Source of the DNA: Eggerthellaceae bacterium
GTDB taxonomy: Bacteria; Actinomycetota; Coriobacteriia; Coriobacteriales; Eggerthellaceae
Direction of reading: 5' to 3'
Assembly: GCA_017459925.1 (NCBI GenBank)
Contig: JAFUCC010000012.1
Coordinates: 1 to 57,398, forward strand
Length of the DNA: 57,398 nt
This document shows positions 7,660 through 15,596 of the stretch, piece by piece. How positions within the stretch are numbered: position 1 is the stretch's first letter; the number at the start of each line of letters is the position of its first letter. The notes under the pieces were generated by a model. The model was not told the DNA's origin, did no database searches, and saw only the letters and a list, made by a program, of their open reading frames with translations. The translations under genes were made by a program, and so were the position numbers.

Positions 7660-7754
7660 GACAGCGTCCCAATCACGGCCCTGCGCCTGGGAACGCTGGT
7701 CCGCAACCGTGCTTAATGCGAAGCCTCGTAACGAATTAGTGCAGGAGCCGGGTT

Positions 7755-8591
7755 TTACAATCGCGCGCCCTTCAAACGCGCAATCTCGTCAGCGTAACCA
7801 GAAAGCTCGTCGTGGGGAGTTTCCAGGTAGAAAGGAAGCTCTCGCAACTTCGGGTGGTTTGTCACAGCAGACAGGGCTTCGAAACCGATATGCCCCAACC
7901 CGAGCTTTTCGTGCCGGTCTTTATGTGCGCCACAAGGGTTCTTCGAATCGTTCAGATGAATGGCCCGCAGGCGATCAAGTCCGATGATGCGGTCGAATTC
8001 CCCCAGCACGCCGTCGAGGGCGCCTGCGATGTCGTAACCGCCGTCCCAAATATGACAGGTATCGAGGCAAACGCCCACGTGCTCATCGAGCTCGACGCGC
8101 TCGATGATCGCAGCAATCTCTTCGAACCTGCGGCCGACTTCGCTTCCCTTGCCCGCCATTGTTTCTAACAGCAGGGTCGTGGTCTGCTGCGGCTGCAGCG
8201 CGGCGTTCAGCGTTTCGGCGATCAGCTCGATGCCGACTTCAGACCCTTGCCCGACGTGCGCGCCAGGGTGCATGTTGTATAACTGACCCGGCATGATCTG
8301 CTCCATGCGCAGCAAGTCGTCGGCGAGCGCCTGAAGCGCGAACTCGCGCGTCTCGGGTTTCGCCGAGGCCGGATTCAACGTGTAAGGCGCATGCGCCAAG
8401 ATGCACGCGATGCCTTCGTTCGCGCGCACTTCGGCAAACGTGGCCAGGTCGTCCGGGTCGAGCTCTTTCGCTTTGCCGCCCCGCGGGTTGCGCGTGAAGA
8501 ACTGGAACGTGTTCGCACCGATGGAAGCCGCATCGCGCGCGGCTGCAGCAAAGCCCTTCGCTATGGAAAGATGGCACCCGATCGTGAACAT
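7755..8591 (-). CDS. nfo: Endonuclease IV, AP endonuclease
   Basis: A 278-residue TIM-barrel base-excision repair enzyme that cuts 5' of abasic sites and uses three metal ions. The start at 8591 (MFTIGCHLS) is preceded by GGAGGTGCGC, so the longer in-frame extension is rejected. All the usual metal ligands appear in order: [52 protein letters not shown] and YLETP. It lies just downstream of an MGMT-family gene on the same strand (17-base gap), a plausible small DNA-repair operon. Confidence 0.95.
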   Translation of the reverse strand: MFTIGCHLSIAKGFAAAARDAASIGANTFQFFTRNPRGGKAKELDPDDLATFAEVRANEGIACILAHAPYTLNPASAKPETREFALQALADDLLRMEQIMPGQLYNMHPGAHVGQGSEVGIELIAETLNAALQPQQTTTLLLETMAGKGSEVGRRFEEIAAIIERVELDEHVGVCLDTCHIWDGGYDIAGALDGVLGEFDRIIGLDRLRAIHLNDSKNPCGAHKDRHEKLGLGHIGFEALSAVTNHPKLRELPFYLETPHDELSGYADEIARLKGARL

Positions 8592-8608
8592 GCGCACCTC
8601 CGCTGTCG

Positions 8609-8992
8609 CTAGTCGCCGAGCTCGGCTTCCCAATCGAAATCGTCGGGTGGCCCCGTGGGGTCGTTGGCGCCGCGGCCATCCCAAAGGTGCGTTTCCAGGT
8701 CGACGTGGTTGTTGTCGACGAACGTCACGCCTTCGTCTTCTAGAAGCTTCCGTTGAACGTCGGGTCCGCCGAACGCAAAGCCCGGCACAAGCGAGCCGTC
8801 TTTGAACAACACGCGATGGCAGGGAATGCCCTCGCCGTCGGAATACGGTTCAGGGTTGTTGCGTAATGCGAAGCCAACGTATCGCCCTGATTGCGGACGC
8901 CCCATGAGGCTTGCCACCTGACCGTACGTCGTCACCTTTCCAGAGGGCACTTGCCGCACGATTTCGAAAACCTTGTCAGAAAACTCTCCCAT
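8609..8992 (-). CDS. MGMT-family DNA alkyltransferase domain protein
   Basis: A 127-residue protein consisting only of the helix-turn-helix DNA-binding and active-site domain of O6-alkylguanine-DNA alkyltransferase. The motif GIPCHRV keeps the acceptor cysteine, unlike alkyltransferase-like (ATL) proteins, which carry Trp there. The flipping-region motif [19 protein letters not shown] precedes it. It lacks the N-terminal domain of Ogt and Ada. The family also contains small proteins of uncertain activity, so methyltransferase function is inferred. The ATG at 8992 is preferred; the only upstream in-frame option starts with TTG and encodes an atypical extension. The C-terminal tail ([13 protein letters not shown]) is acidic. 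nfo follows on the same strand. Confidence 0.85.
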   Translation of the reverse strand: MGEFSDKVFEIVRQVPSGKVTTYGQVASLMGRPQSGRYVGFALRNNPEPYSDGEGIPCHRVLFKDGSLVPGFAFGGPDVQRKLLEDEGVTFVDNNHVDLETHLWDGRGANDPTGPPDDFDWEAELGD

Positions 8993-9147
8993 TGACGACA
9001 AGTATACCGCCGAAATGCGCCAGAGATTCGACGCAAAGCCGATGCAAATGCAGCCCGAAATCAACGAAATGCATCGCCGTTTCGTCAGTTATTCCTCCTT
9101 CAAAAAATGCCACTTGAAGTGCTAACTTTTCCTGTTACAATCCGCGC

Positions 9148-10140
9148 ATGGCTTTAGTGCTCGACATATCGACATCCATGGAGTTTTGGCGGCAAATCTA
9201 TCCCTTAGATAGGGCGCCCACGCAGCCATCCGTTATTGTCCCCGAACCATGCGCCTGCGCTCACGAGGACATCGAGCGCATAAAGCCGGATTGGATGACT
9301 ACGGAGTTCCTTGCTCCGCTTGGTGGAATTGTTCGTTTGCTTGTGTTCGACGGTACTCAGCGGCGGGATTCTAGCAAGCATGTCACATATTTGTGGAGCG
9401 GTCGCTTTCCGGAAGGGTCGTTTTACGAGCTTAAAGGCGGAGTATTCGTTGCGTCTCCCGAATTTGCATTTCTTGCTGCCGCAACGCTGCTCGATAAGAC
9501 GCAGCTCATCGCGTTTGGCTGCGAGCTCTGTGGCTATTACAGCTTCGATAGGAGAGAGAAGAGGGGATTCCGCAAACGTAGAGTGCCGTTGCTTACTGTC
9601 GAGCGATTACGTGATTACCTTGTCCGCGCCGAAGGGTGCAGAGGCTATAAAAAAGCGGCATCTGCTCTTCTACATATTGTCGAGCATTCGGCATCGCCCA
9701 TGGAAACCTTTGACGTGATGGCTCTGTGCCTCCCGTATAGGCTGGGCGGCTATGGGCTCGATGTTCCGCTGATGAATCACAAAGTTTCATTGACCCCACG
9801 GGCTGCGCATATTGCGAAGCGACAGTCATGTTTTCCCGATATTTGCTATCTGTCGGTTCAGCTCGATATTGAGCATCACGGAAAACTCGATCATTCCGAT
9901 CCTGAAGACCAAGCATCTGACCGTGCAAGGGTAAACGCTTTGAAGGAAATGGGCTTTGAGGTCATCGAGCTGACAAAGGATCAAGTAAACGACCTCCTGT
10001 CATTCGAGTATATCGTTCAACGAATCGCGCGTCTTCTTGGAAGGCGCTTACGCAAGGAGTGTCTCGGTGCGACTCCGGCTCGATTGGCCTTTAGGAGCAA
10101 CGTGCTTGCCTGGAATCAGTCAAGTGGGAAACTTCGCTAG
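9148..10140 (+). CDS. Hypothetical protein with DUF559-like endonuclease fold
   Basis: A 330-residue protein of uncertain function. The C-terminal part (about residues 225-305) resembles DUF559/Vsr-type PD-(D/E)XK nucleases: LDIEHHGKLDH, then DRARVNALKEMGFEVIELT. This parallels the family pattern of an acidic residue and His-Gly, an arginine-bearing helix (DRxRxxxL), then a Gly-x-x-V strand. The N-terminal part (about 1-220) holds Cys residues (EPCACAHED, CELCGYYSFDRR) and I do not recognise it. Base composition is lower in GC and codon use more relaxed than in the neighbours. The gene stands alone between PalE-containing intergenic regions, consistent with an accessory gene. A nuclease role is inferred from motif resemblance only. 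Confidence 0.72.
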   Translation: MALVLDISTSMEFWRQIYPLDRAPTQPSVIVPEPCACAHEDIERIKPDWMTTEFLAPLGGIVRLLVFDGTQRRDSSKHVTYLWSGRFPEGSFYELKGGVFVASPEFAFLAAATLLDKTQLIAFGCELCGYYSFDRREKRGFRKRRVPLLTVERLRDYLVRAEGCRGYKKAASALLHIVEHSASPMETFDVMALCLPYRLGGYGLDVPLMNHKVSLTPRAAHIAKRQSCFPDICYLSVQLDIEHHGKLDHSDPEDQASDRARVNALKEMGFEVIELTKDQVNDLLSFEYIVQRIARLLGRRLRKECLGATPARLAFRSNVLAWNQSSGKLR

Positions 10141-10537
10141 CGTCTTATTTGTTCGTGTGCAACTCTTAAGCGCCTCAATTCGTTAGCGCACAACCGAATG
10201 CGGAAAACGAATCTGGCCTCTCTGGGTGCAAAACATGCTTTCTTGTACGCGGGGCTCAAGAGTCGGAATTTGGTGCACCTGATGGCGCAGATTTCGAGTC
10301 TTGCACCCGAGTTGGGACTTTTGAAGCGTTGCGGGCTTGCGTTTGACCAGGTCAGCGAAACTGTTCTTCAAACGTTCGGGTGCAAAAGTTCAAATCTCGA
10401 ACAGTAGGTGTGCAAGATTGTGGGTCTTGCACCTCGACAGGGCCTAGATTCCGACTATTGCACCTGGACGCCATGCTGTGACGCACGATCTCACGCTCGG
10501 GGCGTTATACGCAACAGAGGCATTGTATGCAGTGCGC
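10141..10537. other. Gene-free stretch with PalE repeats
   Basis: Roughly 400 bases between the DUF559-like gene and the convergent aldo/keto reductase gene. I found no convincing gene. Most of it is PalE-type inverted repeat sequence (10224-10472). Confidence 0.7.
10224..10472. repeat. PalE hairpin cluster
   Basis: At least two hairpins are visible. One has outer arms GGGTGCAA (10224-10231) and TTGCACCC (10301-10308). The next spans 10378-10433 (GGGTGCAA to CTTGCACC). A lone arm TTGCACCTGGACGC follows at about 10459-10472, identical to 7526-7539 in the other PalE region. GGCGCAGATTTCGAGTCTTG near 10284-10303 is the reverse of the core at 7603. Confidence 0.75.
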
Positions 10538-11677
10538 TTATTCCCCCATGAGGCGGGCGAAGTCGGCCAGGGCTTCGGGGATGTCGATCTGCTGGGGGCA
10601 GACGGCCGAACACGAGCCGCAGCCAATGCAGGCGCTCGGGTGCTTCTCGGGCGGCATGGCGCCCAGGGCCATCGGCGCGATGAACGCGAATGACGGGCGC
10701 GAAAGATGCTCGTTGTACAGCTCGAGCAGGCGCGGAATGTCGAGGTCCATCGGGCAATGCGACACGCAGTAGTGACACTTGGTGCACGGCACGCCCTTCG
10801 CGCCGGCGAGCTTGCGGCCGATGGCGAGCAACGCGTCGCGCTCCTGGTCGTTCAGCACGTCGGCCTCCTCGAACAGCGCCACGTTCTGCTGTAGCTGCTC
10901 CATGTTCGACATGCCGGACAGGATCGTGCCCACGCCCTCGACGCCGCGCACGAACGAGAACGCCCACTCCACGGCGCCGGCGTTGGGACGCAGCTCGCGC
11001 AGCGGGGCCATGTCCTCGTCGTCGAGCGAAATAAGGATGCCGCCGCGCAGCGGTTCCATCACCATGATGGCGATGCCGCGTTCGCGCAGGTACTCGACCT
11101 TCTTGCGCGCGTCTTGGAATTCCCAGTCCATGTAGTTCAGCTGAATCTGGCAGAACTCGATGTCGTCGCCGTACGCGTCCATGAAGCGCTTGAACGTGTC
11201 GAAGTTGCCATGCGCCGAGAAGCCCAGGTGCTTGATGCGGCCGGCGGCCTTCTGCTCGCGGTAAAACGACAGCGTGCCGAACTTCTCGTCGTTCAGGTAC
11301 TGCTCGATGTTCAGCTCGCACACGTTGTGCATGAGGTAGAAGTCGAAGTAGTCGACGCCGCAACGCTCGAGCTGCGTGGCGAAAATGCTCTCGTGCTTGC
11401 CAAAGTTCGAGGTGTCGTAGCCGGGGAATTTCGTGGCCAGGTAGAACGACTCGCGCGGGTAGCGGGCCAGCGCGCGCCCAAGCACACGCTCGGAGTTGCC
11501 GCCGTGGTAGCCCCATGCCGTGTCGAAGTAGTTGATGCCGTGGTCGTAGGCGTATTGCACCATGTCGAGCGCGGCGGCTTCGTCGACGTCGTTGTCGTTG
11601 CCGTCGATGACCGGCAGGCGCATGGCGCCGAAACCGAGGGCCGAAAGCTTGATGTCCTGGAAGTCGAAGTACTGCAT
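10538..11677 (-). CDS. Aldo/keto reductase with C-terminal 4Fe-4S domain
   Basis: A 379-residue predicted NAD(P)H-dependent oxidoreductase. The TIM barrel carries the aldo/keto reductase tetrad: Asp52 and Tyr57 in FDTAWGY, Lys83 in LATKFP and His117 in LMHNV. The C-terminus holds two ferredoxin-type cysteine clusters, CTKCHYCVSHCP (298-309) and CIGCGSCSAVCP (350-361), so electrons may pass between iron-sulfur centres and the nicotinamide. The substrate is unknown; such fusions are common in anaerobes. AGAGGA precedes the ATG. It is divergent from pheS, and the short shared region holds a reverse-strand TATAAT (11704-11709) and the inverted repeat GAGAAACGTTCTC (11721-11733). Confidence 0.93.
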   Translation of the reverse strand: MQYFDFQDIKLSALGFGAMRLPVIDGNDNDVDEAAALDMVQYAYDHGINYFDTAWGYHGGNSERVLGRALARYPRESFYLATKFPGYDTSNFGKHESIFATQLERCGVDYFDFYLMHNVCELNIEQYLNDEKFGTLSFYREQKAAGRIKHLGFSAHGNFDTFKRFMDAYGDDIEFCQIQLNYMDWEFQDARKKVEYLRERGIAIMVMEPLRGGILISLDDEDMAPLRELRPNAGAVEWAFSFVRGVEGVGTILSGMSNMEQLQQNVALFEEADVLNDQERDALLAIGRKLAGAKGVPCTKCHYCVSHCPMDLDIPRLLELYNEHLSRPSFAFIAPMALGAMPPEKHPSACIGCGSCSAVCPQQIDIPEALADFARLMGE

Positions 11678-11710
11678 GGGGAATCCTCTCTCTCGATATG
11701 ATGATTATAG

Positions 11711-11740
11711 CAATGAGCAAGAGAAACGTTCTCCCGCCCA
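11711..11740. promoter_or_regulatory. Divergent control region with possible operator
   Basis: Between the aldo/keto reductase gene and pheS, AATGAGCAAGAGAAACGTTC resembles a decayed PalB arm. It contains the inverted repeat GAGAA-ACG-TTCTC (11721-11733). A TATAAT on the reverse strand lies at 11704-11709 and a TATACT on the forward strand at 11752-11757. The site could serve as an operator for both genes; this is inference. Confidence 0.4.
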
Positions 11741-11751
11741 ATATTTCGCGC

Positions 11752-11757
11752 TATACT
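11752..11757 (+). promoter_or_regulatory. Putative -10 box for pheS
   Basis: TATACT lies 37 bases before the pheS ATG. No good -35 hexamer is seen at 17-18 bp spacing (TTCTCC at 11729-11734). No T-box or leader peptide fits in the short leader. Confidence 0.4.
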
Positions 11758-11794
11758 CACAGTTTGTGTGAATTCGCACGTCGAAAGGCTAAAC

Positions 11795-12856
11795 ATGGCA
11801 ATTACAGACGAATTGGCGGCCCTGCGCGAGCAGACGCTTTCCGCCATCGACGAAGCGGTCGACACCGCGGCGCTCGATGCGGTGCGCGTGGCCGTTATCG
11901 GCAAGTCGGGCACGCTGACCGGCTACCTGCGCAACATGGGCCAGGTCGCCAAGGAGCAGCGCGCCGAGGTGGGCAAGGCCGTGAACGAGGCCCGCAAGGT
12001 CGTGGAAGAGGCGCTCGAGGCGCGCAAGGCCACGCTGGCGGCAGCCGAGCTCGAGGCCAGCATCGATGCGGCGGCGGTCGACATCACGCTGCCGGGCCGC
12101 TCGCAGCAGCTGGGCACGCGCCACCTGATCAACCGCGTGTCGGAGGAAATCTGCGACGTCTTCCTGGGTCTGGGCTACACGGTGGCCGAAGGCCCCGAGG
12201 TCGAAACCGACTACTACAACTTCACGGCACTGAACGCGCCGGCTGACCACCCCAGTCGCTCGATGCAGGACACGTTCTACGTGGTCGACCGCTCGGGCGA
12301 TGAGGCGGCGGTTCGCGGCGAGTCGGATGTGCTGCTGCGTACGCAGACCAGCGGCGTGCAGGTGCACTGCATGGAAGACCAGGAGCTGCCGATTTACATC
12401 GTGGCACCCGGCAAGGTGTTCCGCCGCGACGTGGCCGACCCCAGCCACCTTCCTCAGTTCACGCAGATCGAGGGCCTGGTGGTCGACAAGGGCATCACGT
12501 TCGGCGACTTGAAGGGCACGCTCGATTACTTCTGCAAGGCCGTCTTCGGCCCCGAGCGCAAGACCCGCTTCCGCGCGCACTACTTCCCGTTCACCGAGCC
12601 CTCGGCCGAGGTCGACGTCAGCTGCGGCGTGTGCCACGGCGAAGGCTGCCGTATGTGCAAGGGCACCGGCTGGCTGGAAATTCTGGGCTGCGGCATGGTC
12701 GACCCGAACGTGCTGGAAATGTCCGGCATCGACCCCGAAGTTTACAGCGGCTTCGCATTCGGGGTAGGGGTTGAGCGTGTTGCTTGCTTGAAGTACAACG
12801 TCCCCGACCTTCGCCTGCTGCTGCAAGGCGACATGCGCTTCCTTAGGCAATTCTAA
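11795..12856 (+). CDS. pheS: Phenylalanyl-tRNA synthetase alpha subunit
   Basis: A 353-residue catalytic subunit of the (alpha-beta)2 class II synthetase. The ATG at 11795 (MAITDELAALREQ) with GAAAGG upstream is preferred over an in-frame GTG at 11768. The N-terminal coiled-coil tRNA-binding region covers about residues 1-90. The class II core follows: LRTQTSGVQVHCME, KVFRRDVADPSHLPQFTQIE, and motif 3 GVGVERVACLKYNVPDLR at the C-terminus. A small extra segment, CGVCHGEGCRMCKGTG, carries four cysteines that could bind a metal; this segment occurs in many bacterial PheS proteins. pheT follows after a gap of 147 bases that contains a PalD element. Confidence 0.96.
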   Translation: MAITDELAALREQTLSAIDEAVDTAALDAVRVAVIGKSGTLTGYLRNMGQVAKEQRAEVGKAVNEARKVVEEALEARKATLAAAELEASIDAAAVDITLPGRSQQLGTRHLINRVSEEICDVFLGLGYTVAEGPEVETDYYNFTALNAPADHPSRSMQDTFYVVDRSGDEAAVRGESDVLLRTQTSGVQVHCMEDQELPIYIVAPGKVFRRDVADPSHLPQFTQIEGLVVDKGITFGDLKGTLDYFCKAVFGPERKTRFRAHYFPFTEPSAEVDVSCGVCHGEGCRMCKGTGWLEILGCGMVDPNVLEMSGIDPEVYSGFAFGVGVERVACLKYNVPDLRLLLQGDMRFLRQF

Positions 12857-12876
12857 GCGGGCTGTCCGCTTTGAGC

Positions 12877-12972
12877 GCGGGAGGGGGTCCCGTGCTCAGA
12901 CAGTCCTGCTTTGGCGAAGAATTCACAGGATTCTTCGCGTCGTGCGGAACTGCGCGCGGGACCCCCTCCCGC
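12877..12972. repeat. PalD inverted repeat between pheS and pheT
   Basis: Perfect 16-bp outer arms GCGGGAGGGGGTCCCG (12877-12892) and its complement (12957-12972) enclose GCTCAGACAGTCCT and an inner hairpin, GCGAAGAAT (12914-12922) with ATTCTTCGC (12930-12938). The same outer and inner strings occur at 54427-54557. It sits inside an operon expected to need equal subunit amounts, so it is unlikely to be a strong terminator. Confidence 0.85.
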
Positions 12973-13003
12973 GTACAAAGCTACGTAATTAGAAGGAACG
13001 AAC

Positions 13004-15463
13004 ATGAAGGTTTCTCTGAATTGGCTGAACGAATACGTTGACGTGCCTTCCGATTTGAAGGCGTTCTGCGACCGGCTCGACCTGACGGGCACGGGCGTCG
13101 AAGGCGTCGAGAAAACGGGCGCTGCGTTCGACAAGATCGTGACCGCGCAGGTCGTCGAGAAGGAGCCGCACCCCGATTCCGACCACATGTGGGTCACCAA
13201 GGTGAACGTGGGCGAGTGGAACCTGGGCGAAGACGGCAAGCCCGAGCCGCTGCAGATCGTGTGCGGCGCTCAGAACTTCAACGCCGGCGACCATATAGTC
13301 ACGGCGCTCATCGGCGCCACGCTGCCGGGCGACTTCACCATTAAGAAGTCGAAGCTGCGCGGCGTCACCAGCATGGGTATGAACTGCTCCGAGCGCGAGC
13401 TGGGCCTGGGCAACAACCATGATGGCATCATGATCCTGCCCGAGGACGCGCCCATCGGCATGCTGTTCGCCGACTACAAGAAGATGTCCGACACGGTGCT
13501 CGACCTGGAAATCACGCCGAACCGCCCCGATTGCCTGAGCATGGTGGGCATGGCGCGCGAAGTCGGCGCGATGTACCGCGCGGACGTGGCGCTGCCCATC
13601 CACGAGCTGGAAGAGGACGCCAGCCAGCCGAACGTGAACGACCTGGCCACGGTGGAAATCGAGGACCCGACCCGTTGTGCGCGCTACACGGCCCGCGTCA
13701 TCAAGGACGTGAAGATCGGCCCGAGCCCGCAGTGGCTCGCCGAGCGCATCACGGCTGCGGGTGCGCGTCCCATCAACAACGTGGTCGACATCACGAACTA
13801 CATCCTGTTCCTGTACGGCCAGCCGCTGCATGCGTTCGACTACGACAAGCTGGTCGGCGCGGACGGCAAGGCGCACATCATCGTGCGCGCGGCGGCCGAC
13901 GGCGAGCAGTTCACGACGCTCGACGAGGTCGACCGCGAGCTCACGAGCGACATGACCGTCATCGCAACGCCCGAGCGCGCGGTGGCGCTGGCCGGCGTCA
14001 TGGGCGGCCTGGAAACCGAGATCACCGAGGAAAGCACGACGGTGCTGCTGGAAGCCGCCACATTCGAACATGGCCGCACCAGCCGCACGAGCCGCAACCT
14101 GGGCCTCATCAGCGAGTCGAGCATGCGCTACGAACGTGGCGTCGACGACAACCCCATCGCCGACTACTCGGCTGCAGCCGCGGCGCTGCTGGCAGAGCTC
14201 GCCGGCGGCAAGGTGTGCCCGGGTATCATCGACGTGTACCCGACGCCCACGCCGCGCCGCGAGCTGCCGTTCCGCATCTCGCGCTTCACGCAGATGATGG
14301 GCGTGGAAGTTCCGCGCGCCGACATCGTCGACATCCTCGAGCGCCTCGATTGCGACGTCACCGACGACGGCTCCGACACGCTGCAGGTTCTGGCGCCGAC
14401 GTGCCGCCCCGACCTCGAGCGCGAAATCGACCTGTACGAAGAGGTCCTGCGCCTGTGGGGCATGGACCTCGTGCCGCCGACGCTGCCGGCGAGCCCCAAC
14501 CGCGTGGGCGCGCTGACCGACTGGCAGCTGTTCGTCCGCAAGGTGAACCGCGCGATGACCTCGGCCGGCCTGAACGAAACCACCACGTACTCGTTCGCCG
14601 ACCCGACCGAGCTCGAGAAGCTGCGCATGTCGCCCGAGGGCCTGGGCGAGCCGGTCGAGCTCATCAACCCGATGAATGCCGAGCAATCGGTCATGCGCCA
14701 ATCGATCATTCCCGGGCTTCTGCGCTCGGTCGTTTACAACCAGGCGCACGGCGTGAAGAACGTGCAGCTGTACGAAACCGGCGTGGTGTTCGCTGCGCAC
14801 GAGGGCCAGAAGCAGCCCAAGGAAAAGCAGAAGCTGGCCGGCATGCTGGCTGGCAGCATGCGTGACGCGTCGTGGAACGCCCCGGCCGTGCCGTTCGACT
14901 TCTTCGACGGCAAGGGCGCGGTGGAAAGCCTCGCGCGCGAGCTCGCCATTGCCAAGCTGCGCTTCAAGGCGCTGGAAGCCGACGAGGCCCCGCACCTGCA
15001 GCCCGGCCGCGCCGCCCAGGTGCTCGCCGGTGGTTCGGTGCTCGGCTGGGTGGGCGAGCTGCACCCGCTGGCCGTCGATGCATTTGAAGCCGAAGCGCCC
15101 GTCGTGGCGTTCGAGCTCGACATGGAAGCCCTCATGAAGGCCACGCGCCCGTCGCGCGACTACGTCGACGTGCCCGAGTTCCCGCCCGTCAGCGTCGACT
15201 TGGCGCTCGTCGTGGCCGAGGACGTGACGAACGAGCGCCTGGTGCAGTGCATCACGAGCGCGGGCGGCAAGCTGCTGGAAGACGTGCGGCTGTTCGACGT
15301 GTACCGCGACGAGCAGCGCGTCGGCGCCGGCAAGAAGTCGATGGCGTACGCGCTGACGTTCCGCGCGCCCGACCGCACGCTCACGGGTGAAGAGGTCGAG
15401 AAGGCCGTCGAGAAGCTGAAGAAGAAGGTCGCGGGCGCAACGGGCGCCGAGGTGCGCGGCTAA
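13004..15463 (+). CDS. pheT: Phenylalanyl-tRNA synthetase beta subunit
   Basis: An 819-residue beta subunit, the usual length. It begins MKVSLNWLNEYVDV. The EMAP-like tRNA-binding domain (about 40-150) contains HPDSDHMWVTKV and the QIVCGAQNF strand. The B3/4 editing domain (about 210-370) contains RCARYTARVI and QPLHAFDYDKL. The B5 domain (about 405-475) follows, then the catalytic-like core with MRQSIIPGLLRS. The C-terminal FDX-ACB anticodon domain (about 725-818) starts near FPPVSVDLALVV and includes VRLFDVYRD. It edits mischarged tyrosine and positions tRNA-Phe. AGAAGGAACGAAC precedes the start. Confidence 0.97.
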   Translation: MKVSLNWLNEYVDVPSDLKAFCDRLDLTGTGVEGVEKTGAAFDKIVTAQVVEKEPHPDSDHMWVTKVNVGEWNLGEDGKPEPLQIVCGAQNFNAGDHIVTALIGATLPGDFTIKKSKLRGVTSMGMNCSERELGLGNNHDGIMILPEDAPIGMLFADYKKMSDTVLDLEITPNRPDCLSMVGMAREVGAMYRADVALPIHELEEDASQPNVNDLATVEIEDPTRCARYTARVIKDVKIGPSPQWLAERITAAGARPINNVVDITNYILFLYGQPLHAFDYDKLVGADGKAHIIVRAAADGEQFTTLDEVDRELTSDMTVIATPERAVALAGVMGGLETEITEESTTVLLEAATFEHGRTSRTSRNLGLISESSMRYERGVDDNPIADYSAAAAALLAELAGGKVCPGIIDVYPTPTPRRELPFRISRFTQMMGVEVPRADIVDILERLDCDVTDDGSDTLQVLAPTCRPDLEREIDLYEEVLRLWGMDLVPPTLPASPNRVGALTDWQLFVRKVNRAMTSAGLNETTTYSFADPTELEKLRMSPEGLGEPVELINPMNAEQSVMRQSIIPGLLRSVVYNQAHGVKNVQLYETGVVFAAHEGQKQPKEKQKLAGMLAGSMRDASWNAPAVPFDFFDGKGAVESLARELAIAKLRFKALEADEAPHLQPGRAAQVLAGGSVLGWVGELHPLAVDAFEAEAPVVAFELDMEALMKATRPSRDYVDVPEFPPVSVDLALVVAEDVTNERLVQCITSAGGKLLEDVRLFDVYRDEQRVGAGKKSMAYALTFRAPDRTLTGEEVEKAVEKLKKKVAGATGAEVRG

Positions 15464-15464
15464 T

Positions 15465-15491
15465 AATCAGTTTCCTCGGAGGAAATTGATT
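15465..15491. repeat. PalA palindrome downstream of pheT
   Basis: A 27-bp near-perfect palindrome (AATCAGTTTCCTCGGAGG, then AAATTGATT) immediately after the pheT stop. It is one of four PalA copies in the window. Confidence 0.85.
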
Positions 15492-15502
15492 AACTCCGAC
15501 AA

Positions 15503-15540
15503 AAGCGCAGCTGACCAGGTGTTAGCTGTGCTTTTTCTTT
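15503..15540 (+). terminator. Rho-independent terminator of pheST
   Basis: The stem GCGCAGCT (15505-15512) with AGCTGTGC (15524-15531) is followed by TTTTTCTTT. The C in the stem opposite A/U changes gives one G-U pair. Confidence 0.8.
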
Positions 15541-15549
15541 CCAGTAACC

Positions 15550-15570
15550 TATAATGTGAACGTTGTTCAC
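15550..15570 (+). promoter_or_regulatory. Promoter -10 box abutting a palindromic operator
   Basis: A perfect TATAAT (15550-15555) is followed directly by the palindrome GTGAAC-GTT-GTTCAC (15556-15570). The palindrome covers the predicted transcription start of the EAL gene, the classic position for a repressor site. No clear -35 hexamer is visible. The regulator is unknown. Confidence 0.6.
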
Positions 15571-15596
15571 ATGAGCCAAGGGAAGGTCCGATAGTT

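Larger units (their letters stand above)
7357..7754. other. Gene-free stretch with hairpin repeats
   Basis: About 400 bases between ecfT and the end of nfo. I see no convincing gene. It contains two PalE hairpins (7444-7535 and 7603-7659), a TAGCGCTG string and other short inverted repeats. It separates two converging transcription units. Confidence 0.7.

Noticed and set aside
12989-15064. Long reverse-strand open frame opposite pheT
   Set aside because: It is antisense to a certain gene, is full of His/Arg/Val/Leu as expected of a GC-rich shadow frame, and shows no motif. The same applies to long frames opposite 24869-36928 and 52212-54396.
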